Shown here piece after piece: positions 27,772 through 37,240 of a stretch of DNA of 52,685 nt. Position 1 is the first letter of the stretch. Each line of letters begins with the position of its first letter. This DNA comes from Bacillus zhangzhouensis (GTDB lineage: Bacteria; Bacillota; Bacilli; Bacillales; Bacillaceae). Location of the stretch: NCBI RefSeq assembly GCF_000715205.1, contig NZ_JOTP01000021.1, forward strand, positions 1-52,685, in the 5' to 3' direction. Under the pieces are notes generated by a model. That model worked only from the letters and a program-made list of their open reading frames with translations. It was not told the origin of the DNA and searched no databases. The position numbers and the translations under genes are program-made.

Positions 27772-28392
27772 ATGACGAAGCTATCAAAAAGACAACTCGA
27801 TATCCTGAAATTCATCAAAGAAGAAGTAAAAAGCAAGGGCTATCCCCCATCCGTTCGTGAAATTGGAGAAGCCGTCGGTCTAGCATCCAGCTCAACTGTC
27901 CATGGACATTTAGCTAGACTAGAAACAAAGGGCTTAATTAGAAGAGACCCGACAAAACCTAGAGCGATCGAAGTATTAGATGATGAGGAAATGAATATTC
28001 CAAAGAGTGCTGTAATGAATGTACCAGTCATCGGAAAAGTAACAGCCGGCTTGCCTATCACGGCTGTTGAGAATGTAGAAGAATACTTCCCTCTTCCAGA
28101 AACTTTTGCAGCGCCAGATGAACAAGTATTTATGCTTGAAATTATGGGAGAAAGTATGATTGATGCTGGTATTTTGGACAAGGACTATGTCATTGTACGT
28201 CAGCAAAGCACAGCCAACAATGGAGATATTGTGGTCGCCATGACAGAGGAAGATGAAGCCACAGTGAAACGTTTTTATAAAGAAGATACACACTTTAGAT
28301 TACAGCCAGAGAACCCGTCAATGGAACCGATTATTTTACAGAATGTGAGTATACTAGGTAAAGTGATTGGCGTATTTAGAAATATACATTAA
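27772..28392 (+). CDS. lexA: SOS repressor LexA
   Basis: A 206-residue autocleaved repressor of the SOS regulon. The winged HTH is at residues 1-70 ([32 protein letters not shown]). Cleavage occurs at Ala-Gly in VTAGLPITA (about 90-92); the catalytic dyad is Ser in MGESMIDAG and Lys in [13 protein letters not shown] 27772 with TTGAGGTG upstream is the start, as in B. subtilis ([12 protein letters not shown]). It is autoregulated by boxes in the shared intergenic region and probably controls parE as well. Confidence 0.96.
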   Translation: MTKLSKRQLDILKFIKEEVKSKGYPPSVREIGEAVGLASSSTVHGHLARLETKGLIRRDPTKPRAIEVLDDEEMNIPKSAVMNVPVIGKVTAGLPITAVENVEEYFPLPETFAAPDEQVFMLEIMGESMIDAGILDKDYVIVRQQSTANNGDIVVAMTEEDEATVKRFYKEDTHFRLQPENPSMEPIILQNVSILGKVIGVFRNIH

Positions 28393-28394
28393 AG

Positions 28395-28436
28395 AAAAGC
28401 CGGAATTTCATCAGCTGCTGATGAAAACCGGCTTTT
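28395..28436. terminator. Bidirectional terminator after lexA
   Basis: AAAAGCCGG (28395-28403) pairs with CCGGCTTTT (28428-28436), with an inner palindrome of ATCAGCTGCTGAT. It serves lexA and the convergent coat-like gene. Confidence 0.8.
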
Positions 28437-28440
28437 TCTT

Positions 28441-28914
28441 TTATGAACAAGAATAAGCAAGAATACTCGAACTTGGGAACGAACCAAATGTAAAATTCGG
28501 CCATATAAAGCCTGTTGTACGGCCAAAAGGCTGTGAGGAAAGCACATACATTAAAAATACTTGACCATTTCTAAGGAACACAATCGTCCACCTTCTATTA
28601 CATCCCGCTGCAAATTGCACAGTTTGCTGGCCTCCACTTACACTTTGCCCTGAAATAAGTGACTGCATACTTTGAGGCTGAGAGACTGCTTGCTGATACT
28701 GAGAGATGATTTGCTGCGACGGAGCTGGCGGGGCTGATTGTCCGCCTGAACCTTGCCCTGGCCCAGTACCTCCCCCTCCAATTGGAAGCCCAGGAAATCC
28801 TCCAACTTGAGGAATAGGAAGCGATGGCCATCCTTGTACCTGCCTATCATATAAGTACCCATTCCACATAACTTCATACGGATGATACATACTAAACACC
28901 ACTTTCTTAGACAT
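28441..28914 (-). CDS. Hypothetical Gly/Pro/Gln-rich protein, coat-like
   Basis: 157 residues with three regions: an aromatic N-terminus (MYHPYEVMWNGYLYDRQ), a low-complexity centre rich in Gly, Pro, Gln and Ser (GGGGTGPGQGSGGQSAPPAP, then runs such as QYQQAVSQPQSMQS) and an aromatic, hydrophobic C-terminus (WTIVFLRNGQVFLMYVLSS, ending SCS). No signal peptide is evident. The composition resembles spore-coat or crust proteins, but I do not recognise the family. The true start may be the Met at 28887. It converges on lexA across a shared terminator. No homologue is recalled at this place in B. subtilis. Confidence 0.55.
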   Translation of the reverse strand: MSKKVVFSMYHPYEVMWNGYLYDRQVQGWPSLPIPQVGGFPGLPIGGGGTGPGQGSGGQSAPPAPSQQIISQYQQAVSQPQSMQSLISGQSVSGGQQTVQFAAGCNRRWTIVFLRNGQVFLMYVLSSQPFGRTTGFIWPNFTFGSFPSSSILAYSCS

Positions 28915-29113
28915 TCATCACGACATTATATGTCATAAATGAAAAAGGGTGTTGAACGTCCAAATAAAATTTTTCCAAAAGACGTTTTATTCTTCTTTAG
29001 AACGGTTAAATAATAGTTGAGAAGAAAAAATAAAAAAATGAAAACTTTTTGTCTCACTCAAACGTTATATAGATAGAAAGAAAAGAAATAAAAAAACATT
29101 TATATTTAACACT

Positions 29114-29148
29114 TGTAATATCACTGTAATTATTGTAACATTTGTAAC
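29114..29148 (+). promoter_or_regulatory. WalR-type box array upstream of the IseA-like gene
   Basis: Four hexamers of TGTAAY type occur at 29114, 29125, 29134 and 29143; the first pair, TGTAAT-N5-TGTAAT, matches the WalR consensus TGTWAH-N5-TGTWAH exactly. In B. subtilis WalR represses iseA. This supports both the regulation and the gene's identity. Confidence 0.65.
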
Positions 29149-29184
29149 ATAAGAAGTTTTCATTTAAAAAAGGAGGCAATCGCC

Positions 29185-29727
29185 TTGAAAAAACTATTTG
29201 TTTTATTAACTGCTATTATGCTGATGATCTCATTACAAACAACAACACTGGCCGCTTCCAAAAAACCAGCCGCTTTAACAAATAAAGAAGCGTTACATAT
29301 TGCCCTTGATGCACGAGAACACTTTTGGAGTGCGATGTCAGGCTATAAAATTAATGAACATTCAGATTACAAATTAAAATCATTTAGCTATAAAGACATG
29401 ACATACAACTATCTTTCTAAAACATTTGATACAAAGAAAAAACTAGACAGCTACCTATCTCAAGTTTTCACAAAAGATGCCATCACTCATGGTTTAAAAG
29501 ACTATCAGTTTATTGTTCATAAAGGTAAAATGGCTGTTCCCGTCGGTGACGGAGACAACATGCTCAATTGGGAGAAAGCAACACCTAAACTTGTCTCTAA
29601 GAAAAATACAATCCGCACATATGAATTCACAGTCCCTACGCTTGATGGACGTAAAGTAAAACGAACTGTCACTTATGAGAAAGTACAAAAGGATTGGAAA
29701 GTAACAAAAATTGACGCTGTGATCTAA
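29185..29727 (+). CDS. iseA: Secreted DL-endopeptidase inhibitor IseA-like protein
   Basis: A 180-residue exported protein with a typical signal peptide (MKKLFVLLTAIMLMISLQTT, cut after about TLAA). The mature part starts with an ALTNKEALHIALDAREHFWSAMSGYK helical segment and ends in a beta-rich region (NWEKATPKLVSKKNTIRTYEFTVP). This resembles IseA/YoeB of B. subtilis, which inhibits cell-wall DL-endopeptidases such as LytE, LytF and CwlO. TTG 29185 is the start, with AAGGAGG 8 nt upstream. The WalR boxes 40-70 bp upstream fit the known control of iseA. I base the name on remembered motif likeness, not alignment. Confidence 0.68.
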   Translation: MKKLFVLLTAIMLMISLQTTTLAASKKPAALTNKEALHIALDAREHFWSAMSGYKINEHSDYKLKSFSYKDMTYNYLSKTFDTKKKLDSYLSQVFTKDAITHGLKDYQFIVHKGKMAVPVGDGDNMLNWEKATPKLVSKKNTIRTYEFTVPTLDGRKVKRTVTYEKVQKDWKVTKIDAVI

Positions 29728-29730
29728 TTA

Positions 29731-29760
29731 AAAACCAGGCCCATTACTAGGCCTGGTTTT
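29731..29760. terminator. Bidirectional terminator after the IseA-like gene
   Basis: AAAACCAGGCC (29731-29741) pairs with GGCCTGGTTTT (29750-29760); it also closes the convergent rsbR-type gene. Confidence 0.8.
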
Positions 29761-30608
29761 TATATTGGAGAAAATTCAGTCATGCGATCTAGCGCGTGAG
29801 CAAGTGATGATGCCGCTTGAAATTCATGAAAAGGAAGCCCGAGCTGCACAGCTGTTTGAGCAATTTCTGGTCTGATCCCTGAAATGGTTGTCTCCACACC
29901 GATTAACCGTAGTGATGTCACAAGATCAAAGATTTGATGAGCCACCATTGTATCAATAATGACGACACCCGATAAATCAATGCACAAATGCTGAACACCT
30001 TTTTGTGAGCACTGTTTTAATGTATTTTCTAATATAATCTTAGCTCTCGCTGTGTCAATGTCACCTACTAAAGGCAATAAGGCAATATGGCTTTTTAAGA
30101 CGATCACAGGAGAGCTCAGCTCATAAATCATATCTCTTTGAGCAACGAGCTTTTTTGTTGTATTTTTCACATATTGCTGAATGAACACATGGATTGAAAT
30201 GTTAAACGCCTCTGATATTAAATCATACCAATAAAAGATGCGGTCGATATCAATATCACCTTGACGCTGTTTAATAAACTCTTTTAAGTAATGAAGGACC
30301 ACTCTTTGATTAGACATATATTCTCTGACAACATAATCTAATGGTGTGTTTAAATGCTTCGGATCACTTGCTAAGTCTTCCGACCACTTTTTAAATTCAG
30401 TATGTAAATACGTCTTATCTTCAATAAGAGCACGTATAAAATGCTGATAATAATCTTGATTTTGCCGTTTAAGCTCTTCTACGATGCCTGAATCAGTTGA
30501 ACGATAAATAGATTCTGGGTCATCATCCTCAATTGATTCATACCATGTTTCAGTTAATTTCTCTGCATGTTGCATGAAAAAATCGTATAATGCACGGTTC
30601 TTATCCAT
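29760..30608 (-). CDS. RsbR-family stressosome protein
   Basis: A 282-residue paralogue of the stressosome sensor proteins RsbRA/B/C/D. The N-terminal globin-like sensor half is followed by a C-terminal STAS domain with SSPVIVLKSHIALLPLVGDIDTARAKIIL and LCIDLSGVVIIDTMVAHQIFDL, containing the two conserved phosphorylatable Thr positions (in GDIDT and IDT). It would report environmental stress to RsbT and the sigma-B partner-switching pathway. The start at 30608 gives 9 nt spacing from GAAGGGA; an ATG at 30614 is closer to it. Which paralogue it is cannot be settled. A sigma-B-type promoter precedes ydaT elsewhere in this window. Confidence 0.82.
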   Translation of the reverse strand: MDKNRALYDFFMQHAEKLTETWYESIEDDDPESIYRSTDSGIVEELKRQNQDYYQHFIRALIEDKTYLHTEFKKWSEDLASDPKHLNTPLDYVVREYMSNQRVVLHYLKEFIKQRQGDIDIDRIFYWYDLISEAFNISIHVFIQQYVKNTTKKLVAQRDMIYELSSPVIVLKSHIALLPLVGDIDTARAKIILENTLKQCSQKGVQHLCIDLSGVVIIDTMVAHQIFDLVTSLRLIGVETTISGIRPEIAQTAVQLGLPFHEFQAASSLAHALDRMTEFSPI

Positions 30609-30711
30609 AAGCATATGTCCCTTCACATTTTCTTCTTGTCATTGTAGATTGATTGTACCACTGAATCTTTTATCGCTGCTAGCTTGAATACGCTCTTATT
30701 GTAAACAAAAA

Positions 30712-30730
30712 AGGCCCCAACAAGGAGCCT
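30712..30730 (-). terminator. Terminator of the NucB gene
   Basis: On the minus strand AGGCTCC pairs with GGGGCCT (one mismatch) around a 5-nt loop, followed by a T-run. Confidence 0.6.
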
Positions 30731-30741
30731 CTTCCCCAGTT

Positions 30742-31176
30742 TTATTTCACAATAAATAAAATTCTTTTCCCATCAGGATAGCCGCTTATTTGGTGCCCGA
30801 CCCATGAGCCTGCTCCTCTATTATCTGATGGACTGACATATTGAACACTTGCACCCTTTCCTCCCTCAAGACAAACCGCCATCGGCCATTCATCCCGGTC
30901 AAAGCCAGGCTTTGTGGGAATTCCTTTTAACGATTCTTGCCTGCGGACATCTGCTCCATTTCGGTCAATGGTACACACATCTGAATGCCCTTTTCGAATG
31001 GCTTCTTGAATATGACTGCCTGTTTCAGGATACCGTTCCTTTGGAAATTGAATGACATGATCATAACGGTCTGCCCCTTTTGCCGCCTGATCCTCTCCAA
31101 ATCCACTTAATAACGCACCCATCCATATCACAAAGCATAGGACGACAGCAGTGAACCAGCCTCTCCTCATCTTCAA
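30742..31176 (-). CDS. nucB: Secreted endonuclease NucB
   Basis: A 144-residue exported DNase of the NucA/NucB family. A signal peptide or anchor occupies about residues 5-25 ([20 protein letters not shown]). Catalytic segments are [17 protein letters not shown], which carries the acidic pair of the family, and [18 protein letters not shown]. In B. subtilis NucB is made in the mother cell under sigma-E and degrades mother-cell DNA. The start is probably TTG at 31176, 9 nt from a GGAGGT site; ATG 31170 is also possible. Upstream are CATACCTG/TTCATTT (31203-31232) and CATACATT, sigma-E-like elements that need testing. Confidence 0.85.
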   Translation of the reverse strand: MKMRRGWFTAVVLCFVIWMGALLSGFGEDQAAKGADRYDHVIQFPKERYPETGSHIQEAIRKGHSDVCTIDRNGADVRRQESLKGIPTKPGFDRDEWPMAVCLEGGKGASVQYVSPSDNRGAGSWVGHQISGYPDGKRILFIVK

Positions 31177-31202
31177 AAGCTTGTGACCTCCTCATACTTC
31201 TT

Positions 31203-31232
31203 CAGGTATGATCTTGACTTTAAGGAAATGAA
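31203..31232 (-). promoter_or_regulatory. Putative sigma-E promoter of nucB
   Basis: On the minus strand TTCATTT (31226-31232), 15 bp, CATACCTG (31203-31210), about 27 bp before the start codon. Another CATACATT, the classical sigma-E -10, lies at 31241-31248 without a clear -35. Either could drive nucB. Confidence 0.4.
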
Positions 31233-31351
31233 TCATTTTTAATGTATGAGTGATTAGCGGTTACCATGTGAAAAAAATGATGAGTATGAGCCGCTTGATG
31301 AATCTCTAAGATTATCAATATGGAAAACCAGCAAATTCTGTTCAAAATAAA

Positions 31352-31383
31352 AAAGCTCGTCCCCTTTGAAGGAAACAAGCTTT
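31352..31383 (-). terminator. Terminator of the glutamyl endopeptidase gene
   Basis: AAAGCTCGTCCCCT (31352-31365) pairs with AGGAAACAAGCTTT (31370-31383) with some mismatches; T-rich on the minus-strand 3' side. Confidence 0.6.
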
Positions 31384-31395
31384 ATGCTCTATTTT

Positions 31396-32304
31396 TTATT
31401 GCGCTTTCGCATAGTTTACAAATTCAACAAAGGCTGCTGTAGCTTTTGGACCACCATTGATCGTTCCATTTGAATAGCCTGCGTTATGAACCCCGACGAT
31501 TTGTTGGTTTTGATCCAGCATCGCAGAACCTGAATTTCCGCTAAACGTATCAATCGTATAGTATGCTAGATTCGTATCTTCTCTTGTCACAGGACCTGAC
31601 ATCTCCCACTGTGACACCTTGCCAGTTGACCTCATTTTATCTCCTGGATATCCAGAAATTTTAATCGTTGTTCCAGTCAGATTTGTCACCTGACGGATGG
31701 AGCGGTAACCGACCGTATTTCCGATATTCGTATCTGTTTTAATGACGGCAAAATCATATTGGCTCCCACCTGTATTAATATAACCGCTTGGCACATAGAA
31801 TTCGGTCATGTTTGCTGAGCCGTTCACAGCAGTACTATCATTCATGCCTGGATACACAGACCCTTTTGCACTATAACTTCTCGATGCTGTATTGTACACG
31901 CAGTGTCCGTTTGTCAAAATTTTGTTTGGGGCAATGAGTGTACCAGTACAGCTGGACCCGCCAAATGTAATATAAGCAATCGAATTATATGGCGCAACTC
32001 TTGTGTTCGCTACTTTTGTTCTACCATCGTCTCCGATGACTACTTTTGTTTGAAAGTCTTTTAAATATTTTGTTAGTGGTTTTACTTTTTCGCCAACAGT
32101 AGAAGATAAATCGTCCACTTTGTCAAAGGATGAGGGGGCTTTCGTATCATTGTGGAAATCACTTGAAGAGATGACCTTTCCATCAGAAGTCACCATGTCA
32201 TAATCAGACGTTAGTACTGAATCCGATGCGGCATGGGCAAAACTAGGCACACTTAAAGCACCAAAAACGAGTAGAGAAGGGATTAACATTTTCACCTTTT
32301 TCAT
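31396..32304 (-). CDS. Secreted glutamyl endopeptidase (V8-like serine protease)
   Basis: A 302-residue prepro-protease that cuts after Glu (and Asp). A signal peptide ends after AHA (SFAHAAS); a propeptide of about 65 residues follows; the mature chain probably starts near VVIGDDGRTK. The catalytic triad is the His of TNGHCVYNT, the Asp of YDFAVIKTD and the Ser of FSGNSGSAMLD. The whole mature part is very like the B. pumilus/B. intermedius glutamyl endopeptidase. ATG 32304 is chosen (6 nt from AAGGAGG); ATG 32307 is also possible. The previous open frame extends upstream without a ribosome site. Confidence 0.93.
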   Translation of the reverse strand: MKKVKMLIPSLLVFGALSVPSFAHAASDSVLTSDYDMVTSDGKVISSSDFHNDTKAPSSFDKVDDLSSTVGEKVKPLTKYLKDFQTKVVIGDDGRTKVANTRVAPYNSIAYITFGGSSCTGTLIAPNKILTNGHCVYNTASRSYSAKGSVYPGMNDSTAVNGSANMTEFYVPSGYINTGGSQYDFAVIKTDTNIGNTVGYRSIRQVTNLTGTTIKISGYPGDKMRSTGKVSQWEMSGPVTREDTNLAYYTIDTFSGNSGSAMLDQNQQIVGVHNAGYSNGTINGGPKATAAFVEFVNYAKAQ

Positions 32305-32466
32305 CATATTCCTCCTTAATGTCCTATACCAAAAATCATACGATTGTTTCATATTGGAGTAAATGAGAGAATATTCTTATTTTTTACAAAATATTTCATT
32401 TTTAAATTGGGTGTTTTGTATCTTTCCAACTTTCATTCTATCTATCTCTCTCTATGTAAACTGAAA

Positions 32467-32489
32467 AAAACCGCCAAATTGGCGGTTTT
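32467..32489 (-). terminator. Terminator of the P450 gene
   Basis: AAAACCGCCAA (32467-32477) pairs with TTGGCGGTTTT (32479-32489); T-run on the minus-strand 3' side. Confidence 0.8.
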
Positions 32490-32498
32490 CGCTGTTTG

Positions 32499-35400
32499 TT
32501 AGCTCCATACATCTTTTACATATCTATTGTCATTCGAAATTGATGTCAGCCAATTTTCAGCTGTTTCTTTCGAGCACTGTTTCACGGCTTGATACAGATC
32601 GACAAGTGTAGCCTCTACGTCTGGTGCCATGACTTTTCCATCCCCGCAAATATACAGATATGCACCTTGATCAAGTAATTCAATAAGCATGTCGCCATCC
32701 TCTTTCATCAAGTGCTGAACATACACTTTTTGCTCATCATAACGAGAATAAGCCCTGTGGATGGTGACAACTCCTTTTTGTGCTGCCAGCTGCATTTCAT
32801 CAAAATACAGATCATCTTCATGAGGGTGACGGCAGCCAAAGTAAAGATGGGCTTCACCAAGTTGTTTTCCTTCATTCTGCCACACTTCTCTTGCCTGAAC
32901 AAACCCTCTAAATGGGGCAATCCCTGTTCCTGGTCCGATCATGATCATCGGTACTTCAGGTGAAGACGGCAGCTGGAATCCTGCCTGCGCTTCATGCAGG
33001 AAGCAGGCCACTTCTTCTCCTTCTTGCAGACCACATAAATAGTTTGATGCGACCCCTGCGTATTCTCCGCGGCCACTCCACGCTTCGCCTTTCACAACTG
33101 CTACTGTGATACTGACCCGCTCTTCATCTACCTTTGGTGAGCTAGAAATCGAGTAATAACGCGGCTTCAAACCTGGTAAAAGCGCCAAAAAGTGTACAAA
33201 GGGCAGCTCACACGCTTCATATTGATCTAATAAATCCAGCATGGTCACTCGCTTTTTTAATATGGTTTCTTGATAGGAATCACCAGCCATTTGTTCAAGC
33301 TCAATGCGGTGAGGCGGACATACTGTATATTTTGCGAGCTCTCTTAGCTGCGTACGTGTCGCAGGCTCTTGAAGCTCAACATGTGACGCAAGTAGTTCCC
33401 TGATTTGAACCGGCTGATCTAATGGTAAATGACTTGCCTCTTTTTCAGAAGAAAGCTTAATGTGCTGCTGAGGATCTAGTTTAAAGCGATTGGTCACCCG
33501 CTGAACGAGTGCATCACTATTTTTCGGTACAATCCCGATATGATCCCCTTCTTTGTATTGTTTCCCCTCAGGCAATTTTAGCTCAATATGCCTTGTTTGC
33601 CGCGGGCTTTTTTCAGATTGCAATTCTGTATTTTTTAATACAACAGCTGAAAAGGCACCATATGTTTTCGCCACAGGACGTTCCACTAGCTCATTCGTAT
33701 AAGTAACTGATAAATCTGGCTTTTCCTGATTTTTCTCTTGGAAAGTGATATGAAATTCTTTTGCAAGCTCTTCGAAAACAGTCTTCTGGAATATTTCTTT
33801 ATCTTCATCCATGTCACCGCCTGCATCGCCTTCGCCTAAATTAGCAACACGCTTCGCTCCTTTTCTTTCAAGTGCCTCATCAATGAGACGCGGAATACGC
33901 TGATACGTACTCGCCCAATTTCGATCTCCACATCCAAAAACTGCAAATGTCACGTTTGATAAATCCTGCTCCTCATCCTGCGTCAACCAATCCACAAATT
34001 GTTTCGCATGATCAGGCGCATATCCGTTGTATGAAGCCGTCACAATCAATACAGCGCCTGACTCTGGTAATTGGCGTGTATAGTCATCAAGTGGTGCAGT
34101 GGTTACGTCAAACCCTTTCGCTTTTCCGTCTTCAGCAAATTCGTTGGCCATTTGCTGCGCTGTGCCAAGATTTGATCCATACAAGACAAGCAGAGGTGTA
34201 CCGTGACTGGCCACTTTTGACTCATTAGATGCAGTGCTTTTTTTCGCTTCCTCTTTCGGAGGTGCCATAAAGAATTGCTGCTTCCTTGACCGCACTTTGA
34301 TTTTAAAATCGTTTGGCTTAATTGTGAGAGATTCTTTTAAATTAAGCTCATATGCTGTGTGATCAATTAATTCTAGATTGTGCAGAACCATCGCGAGAAC
34401 CATCGTGGCTTCATGCAGGGCAAATTGCATCCCGATACATGCACGCTGTCCATTCCCAAAAGGCTTGTAGGCATGCTGCGGGATCTTCTCAGGATGCGTA
34501 AACCGCTCTGGTTTAAATTCTTCAGCATCATCGCCCCATACCGCTTGATCACGGTGTAATTTAGGGAGCAGAACAGAGACACTTTGATTCTTTTGAATTG
34601 GATATTTCCCTCCGATTACTGTGTCCTCTTTCGCATAAAGAGAGAACGTAGGCGCTGTTGGCCAGAGGCGAAGGGCTTCATTTAACACCATACGAGTGTA
34701 GCTTAGCTTTTGGACCTGTTTATATGTCGGCAATCCGCCTTGCAGCACCTCATCTGCTTCTTGGACGGCTTTCTTTAATTTCTCTGGATTCTTTAGTAAG
34801 AAATAAACCGCAAAGGATAGCAGTCCACTTGTTGTTTCGTGCCCTGCAATTAAGAAAGTGATGATTTGATAACGAATATTTTCATCGGATAAACGTTCAC
34901 CTGTTTCAGGATCCGTTGCATGCAGCATGAGGGATAGTAAATCATTGCCCGCTTTATCTTGTTTTTTCCGTTCCTTAATTATGTCATCTACTAATTGCTT
35001 CATAAAATCGACATTTTCGTCAAATTCTTTTCTTCTTTTGATCATTAGTTTATCTGCGACCGGCAATCTGCTCGCTTGTTCCATCGCTTCGGTTAATCCA
35101 TTCAGCATGCTTTCAATGAATGGGTGCTGATTTTCCTTATAAAAGCTGTTAAACCGAAAATCAAAGCCGCAAAGTCCGATCGTATCTAAAGTCAGCTTTG
35201 TCATATCCTCAGCTACTTCAATTTCTTCATCACGGCCTGTTCTTTGCCATTTTTGCACGAGCTGTGTGGCAATATCGAGCATCATCTCATGATAACCCTT
35301 CATGGCCTGCTGGCTAAATGCAGGCATCAAAATTTGATGAGCCTTTCTCCAGTTCGGTTCTTCTGTCCAGCTTGTAAATAGTCCATCCCCTGAAAATGCT

Positions 35401-35642
35401 CTTACTTTATTGAGACTGCTCCCAATAAATTTATCAAAACGGCTCTCATCAAATACTTCTTGGACAAGTTCATGGCTGGAAACAAAAATACTTGTTGCTT
35501 TTGAAAATTCAAATTGAAAGATCGGTCCTAATTCATCTGCCAGCCGCCAAAAGGTTTGAGAAAGCTCCCCCTTTTTTATATGTGGAATATTTTTAAAAGG
35601 TCCGTATGTTTTCGGTTTTGGAATGATTGATGTTTGTTGCAT
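32499..35642 (-). CDS. cypB: Self-sufficient cytochrome P450/NADPH reductase (BM3 type)
   Basis: A 1047-residue fusion that hydroxylates long-chain fatty acids using NADPH. The N-terminal P450 half has the I-helix [10 protein letters not shown], the [10 protein letters not shown] segment and the haem-binding [14 protein letters not shown] (Cys near residue 400). The reductase half starts with an FMN flavodoxin domain ([20 protein letters not shown]), then the FAD and NADPH domains ([35 protein letters not shown]), ending VKDVWS. ATG 35642 follows AAAGGGAG. It is encoded 20 bp downstream of its TetR repressor, as in B. subtilis yrhI-yrhJ; the choice between cypB and cypD is by context. Confidence 0.93.
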   Translation of the reverse strand: MQQTSIIPKPKTYGPFKNIPHIKKGELSQTFWRLADELGPIFQFEFSKATSIFVSSHELVQEVFDESRFDKFIGSSLNKVRAFSGDGLFTSWTEEPNWRKAHQILMPAFSQQAMKGYHEMMLDIATQLVQKWQRTGRDEEIEVAEDMTKLTLDTIGLCGFDFRFNSFYKENQHPFIESMLNGLTEAMEQASRLPVADKLMIKRRKEFDENVDFMKQLVDDIIKERKKQDKAGNDLLSLMLHATDPETGERLSDENIRYQIITFLIAGHETTSGLLSFAVYFLLKNPEKLKKAVQEADEVLQGGLPTYKQVQKLSYTRMVLNEALRLWPTAPTFSLYAKEDTVIGGKYPIQKNQSVSVLLPKLHRDQAVWGDDAEEFKPERFTHPEKIPQHAYKPFGNGQRACIGMQFALHEATMVLAMVLHNLELIDHTAYELNLKESLTIKPNDFKIKVRSRKQQFFMAPPKEEAKKSTASNESKVASHGTPLLVLYGSNLGTAQQMANEFAEDGKAKGFDVTTAPLDDYTRQLPESGAVLIVTASYNGYAPDHAKQFVDWLTQDEEQDLSNVTFAVFGCGDRNWASTYQRIPRLIDEALERKGAKRVANLGEGDAGGDMDEDKEIFQKTVFEELAKEFHITFQEKNQEKPDLSVTYTNELVERPVAKTYGAFSAVVLKNTELQSEKSPRQTRHIELKLPEGKQYKEGDHIGIVPKNSDALVQRVTNRFKLDPQQHIKLSSEKEASHLPLDQPVQIRELLASHVELQEPATRTQLRELAKYTVCPPHRIELEQMAGDSYQETILKKRVTMLDLLDQYEACELPFVHFLALLPGLKPRYYSISSSPKVDEERVSITVAVVKGEAWSGRGEYAGVASNYLCGLQEGEEVACFLHEAQAGFQLPSSPEVPMIMIGPGTGIAPFRGFVQAREVWQNEGKQLGEAHLYFGCRHPHEDDLYFDEMQLAAQKGVVTIHRAYSRYDEQKVYVQHLMKEDGDMLIELLDQGAYLYICGDGKVMAPDVEATLVDLYQAVKQCSKETAENWLTSISNDNRYVKDVWS

Positions 35643-35662
35643 GTTCCCACTCCCTTTATTCA

Positions 35663-36241
35663 TTATGATGCAACGCTAATGGCACGCCATAAACATTGTT
35701 CGATTTCCTCTAAAAATTCAATCGTTGGCTCTATTTCTTCTGCAAGGATCTGTTTATGCAGCTGTACAAAGGCGCCAAATACAATCGATAAAATGGTTCT
35801 ACCAGAGAGATTTGGGTGAATCCCATCCTTCTTCCCTTCTTCAAAGATGAGAAATAGTTCATTTAATAAATGCTGCATCTTCTCTTTGCTCGTCTCATCT
35901 AAGTAATGCGACCGTTTATCAATTTCTAAAAAATAAAGACCGCTTGGATTCTCCTTTGTAAACAAAACCAAGCAATAAAATACATGCTTGAAGTAAGCCC
36001 TAATACTTACCTTTGGATCTGGACTGTTTTTGTTCATTTTTTCGATAAATGCAGTAAGGCTGCGCTGGTACAAAATATTGACGAGTGCTTCTTTGCTATC
36101 GAAATACCGATAAATGGTTCCTGCTCCGACATTGGCTCTTTTTGAAATCATCGGCATCGTGGTGCCATCAAAGCCTCGTTCAATAAATAAGTCAAGTGAA
36201 GCCTTCATGATCTGCTCTTGTTTATCAGTAACTACTGGCAC
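35663..36241 (-). CDS. bscR: TetR-family repressor of the P450 gene (BscR-like)
   Basis: A 192-residue TetR repressor. The HTH ([20 protein letters not shown], about 34-53) follows an N-terminal helix and the rest is the ligand-binding domain. In B. subtilis YrhI/BscR represses the adjacent P450 and responds to fatty acids; here the two genes are also adjacent and co-oriented. A perfect 18-bp palindrome 23 bp upstream of the start is the likely operator. Confidence 0.82.
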   Translation of the reverse strand: MPVVTDKQEQIMKASLDLFIERGFDGTTMPMISKRANVGAGTIYRYFDSKEALVNILYQRSLTAFIEKMNKNSPDPKVSIRAYFKHVFYCLVLFTKENPSGLYFLEIDKRSHYLDETSKEKMQHLLNELFLIFEEGKKDGIHPNLSGRTILSIVFGAFVQLHKQILAEEIEPTIEFLEEIEQCLWRAISVAS

Positions 36242-36263
36242 TTTACCCCCTCCTCTCGCTTTA

Positions 36264-36281
36264 GGAATGAACGTTCATTCC
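36264..36281. promoter_or_regulatory. Operator of the TetR repressor
   Basis: GGAATGAACGTTCATTCC is a perfect 18-bp palindrome 23 bp upstream of the TetR start codon. Similar palindromes are bound by BscR/BM3R1-type repressors. The 225-bp interval to the next gene holds no gene. Confidence 0.7.
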
Positions 36282-36466
36282 GCATAGGGTATATTATATT
36301 AATATTTTAATTTCTTCTATTTATACTTAAACACACTTATTTTACTCCGTCATCACATTTTCTGAAAATAATAATAATTGAGAAGTGATACCTAGTCATA
36401 TGGCATCCAAAGGACTTATAAACATTGGCAGGTTTGTGACATGCGGGTGTCCTCAGCACTACACTT

Positions 36467-37189
36467 TCATTCCTGATCAATTGGAGAATGAATGTGATCA
36501 TTATATGTATCAATATATAAGCTTCCATTACTTGCACGTACGGCGTATACAATGTCCTTTAACGAAAGCTGCCTTTTTTGAAGCTCTTCATGGACCCATT
36601 GCTCTGTTAATTGATTTTCATGAATGTTTTTCAAAATGAGCTTTCCATCCATGATGAGCTCAATAGGCATGTAACGCTCTGCCTTCATTAACAAATTAAG
36701 ATCCTTTCGCGTTACATTTTCAAATGAAGGATATCTTTTCACTGACATATGTCCATCTGTTTCAATCATCGCAAATTCAACCTCACTGATATCAAACACG
36801 TCTTTTTCTCTAAGCTGCTGGTTTAAATAATCAAGTGTATATCTCATCCCCTTCATATTCTCTTCAAGAATTTTGCCATTTTGTATGACAAGTGTTGGTT
36901 TACCGGCCATAAATCCTCTCACCTTCCTGCTTCTTAAAGCAAGCAAGGAAATCACATAAATAATCATGACAAGTGCCACAAACGATATCGTCGTGTGATG
37001 AAGTGGGAGCGTTGTATTAAACGCCAGATTCGCTGCAATTGAACCTAAGCTGATGGCCGCAATAAAATCAAAAATATTCATTTGCGCAATGGTTTGCTTT
37101 CCAAGAAGACGTGCCCCGCCAAATAAAATAGCAAAAGCAAATAATGTCCGAAGAATCACTTCAATATGATCAGGCATATAAGCGTCCAC
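36467..37189 (-). CDS. DUF421 membrane protein (YetF-type)
   Basis: A 240-residue protein with about three N-terminal helices (LRTLFAFAILFGGARLLGKQ, then FDFIAAISLGSIAANLAF and VALVMIIYVISLLALRS) and a C-terminal domain of mixed alpha/beta type that faces the cytoplasm (KPTLVIQNGKILEENMKGMRYT, then VEFAMIETDGHMSVKRYP). The LGKQTIAQM and AAISLGSIAA motifs mark the YetF/YdfS/YrbG family; function unclear. It lies downstream of the RNA repair gene on the same strand but beyond that gene's terminator. Confidence 0.82.
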   Translation of the reverse strand: MDAYMPDHIEVILRTLFAFAILFGGARLLGKQTIAQMNIFDFIAAISLGSIAANLAFNTTLPLHHTTISFVALVMIIYVISLLALRSRKVRGFMAGKPTLVIQNGKILEENMKGMRYTLDYLNQQLREKDVFDISEVEFAMIETDGHMSVKRYPSFENVTRKDLNLLMKAERYMPIELIMDGKLILKNIHENQLTEQWVHEELQKRQLSLKDIVYAVRASNGSLYIDTYNDHIHSPIDQE

Positions 37190-37207
37190 CTTTCAATCCA
37201 TGAAAAA

Positions 37208-37233
37208 AAGCCTTTTCTTTAGAAAAGACTCTT
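37208..37233 (-). terminator. Terminator of the RNA repair gene
   Basis: On the minus strand GACTCTTTTC-like arms pair across TAAA (CTTTTC/GAAAAG core), followed by T's. The stem is moderate. Confidence 0.5.
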
Positions 37234-37240
37234 CTTTAGA

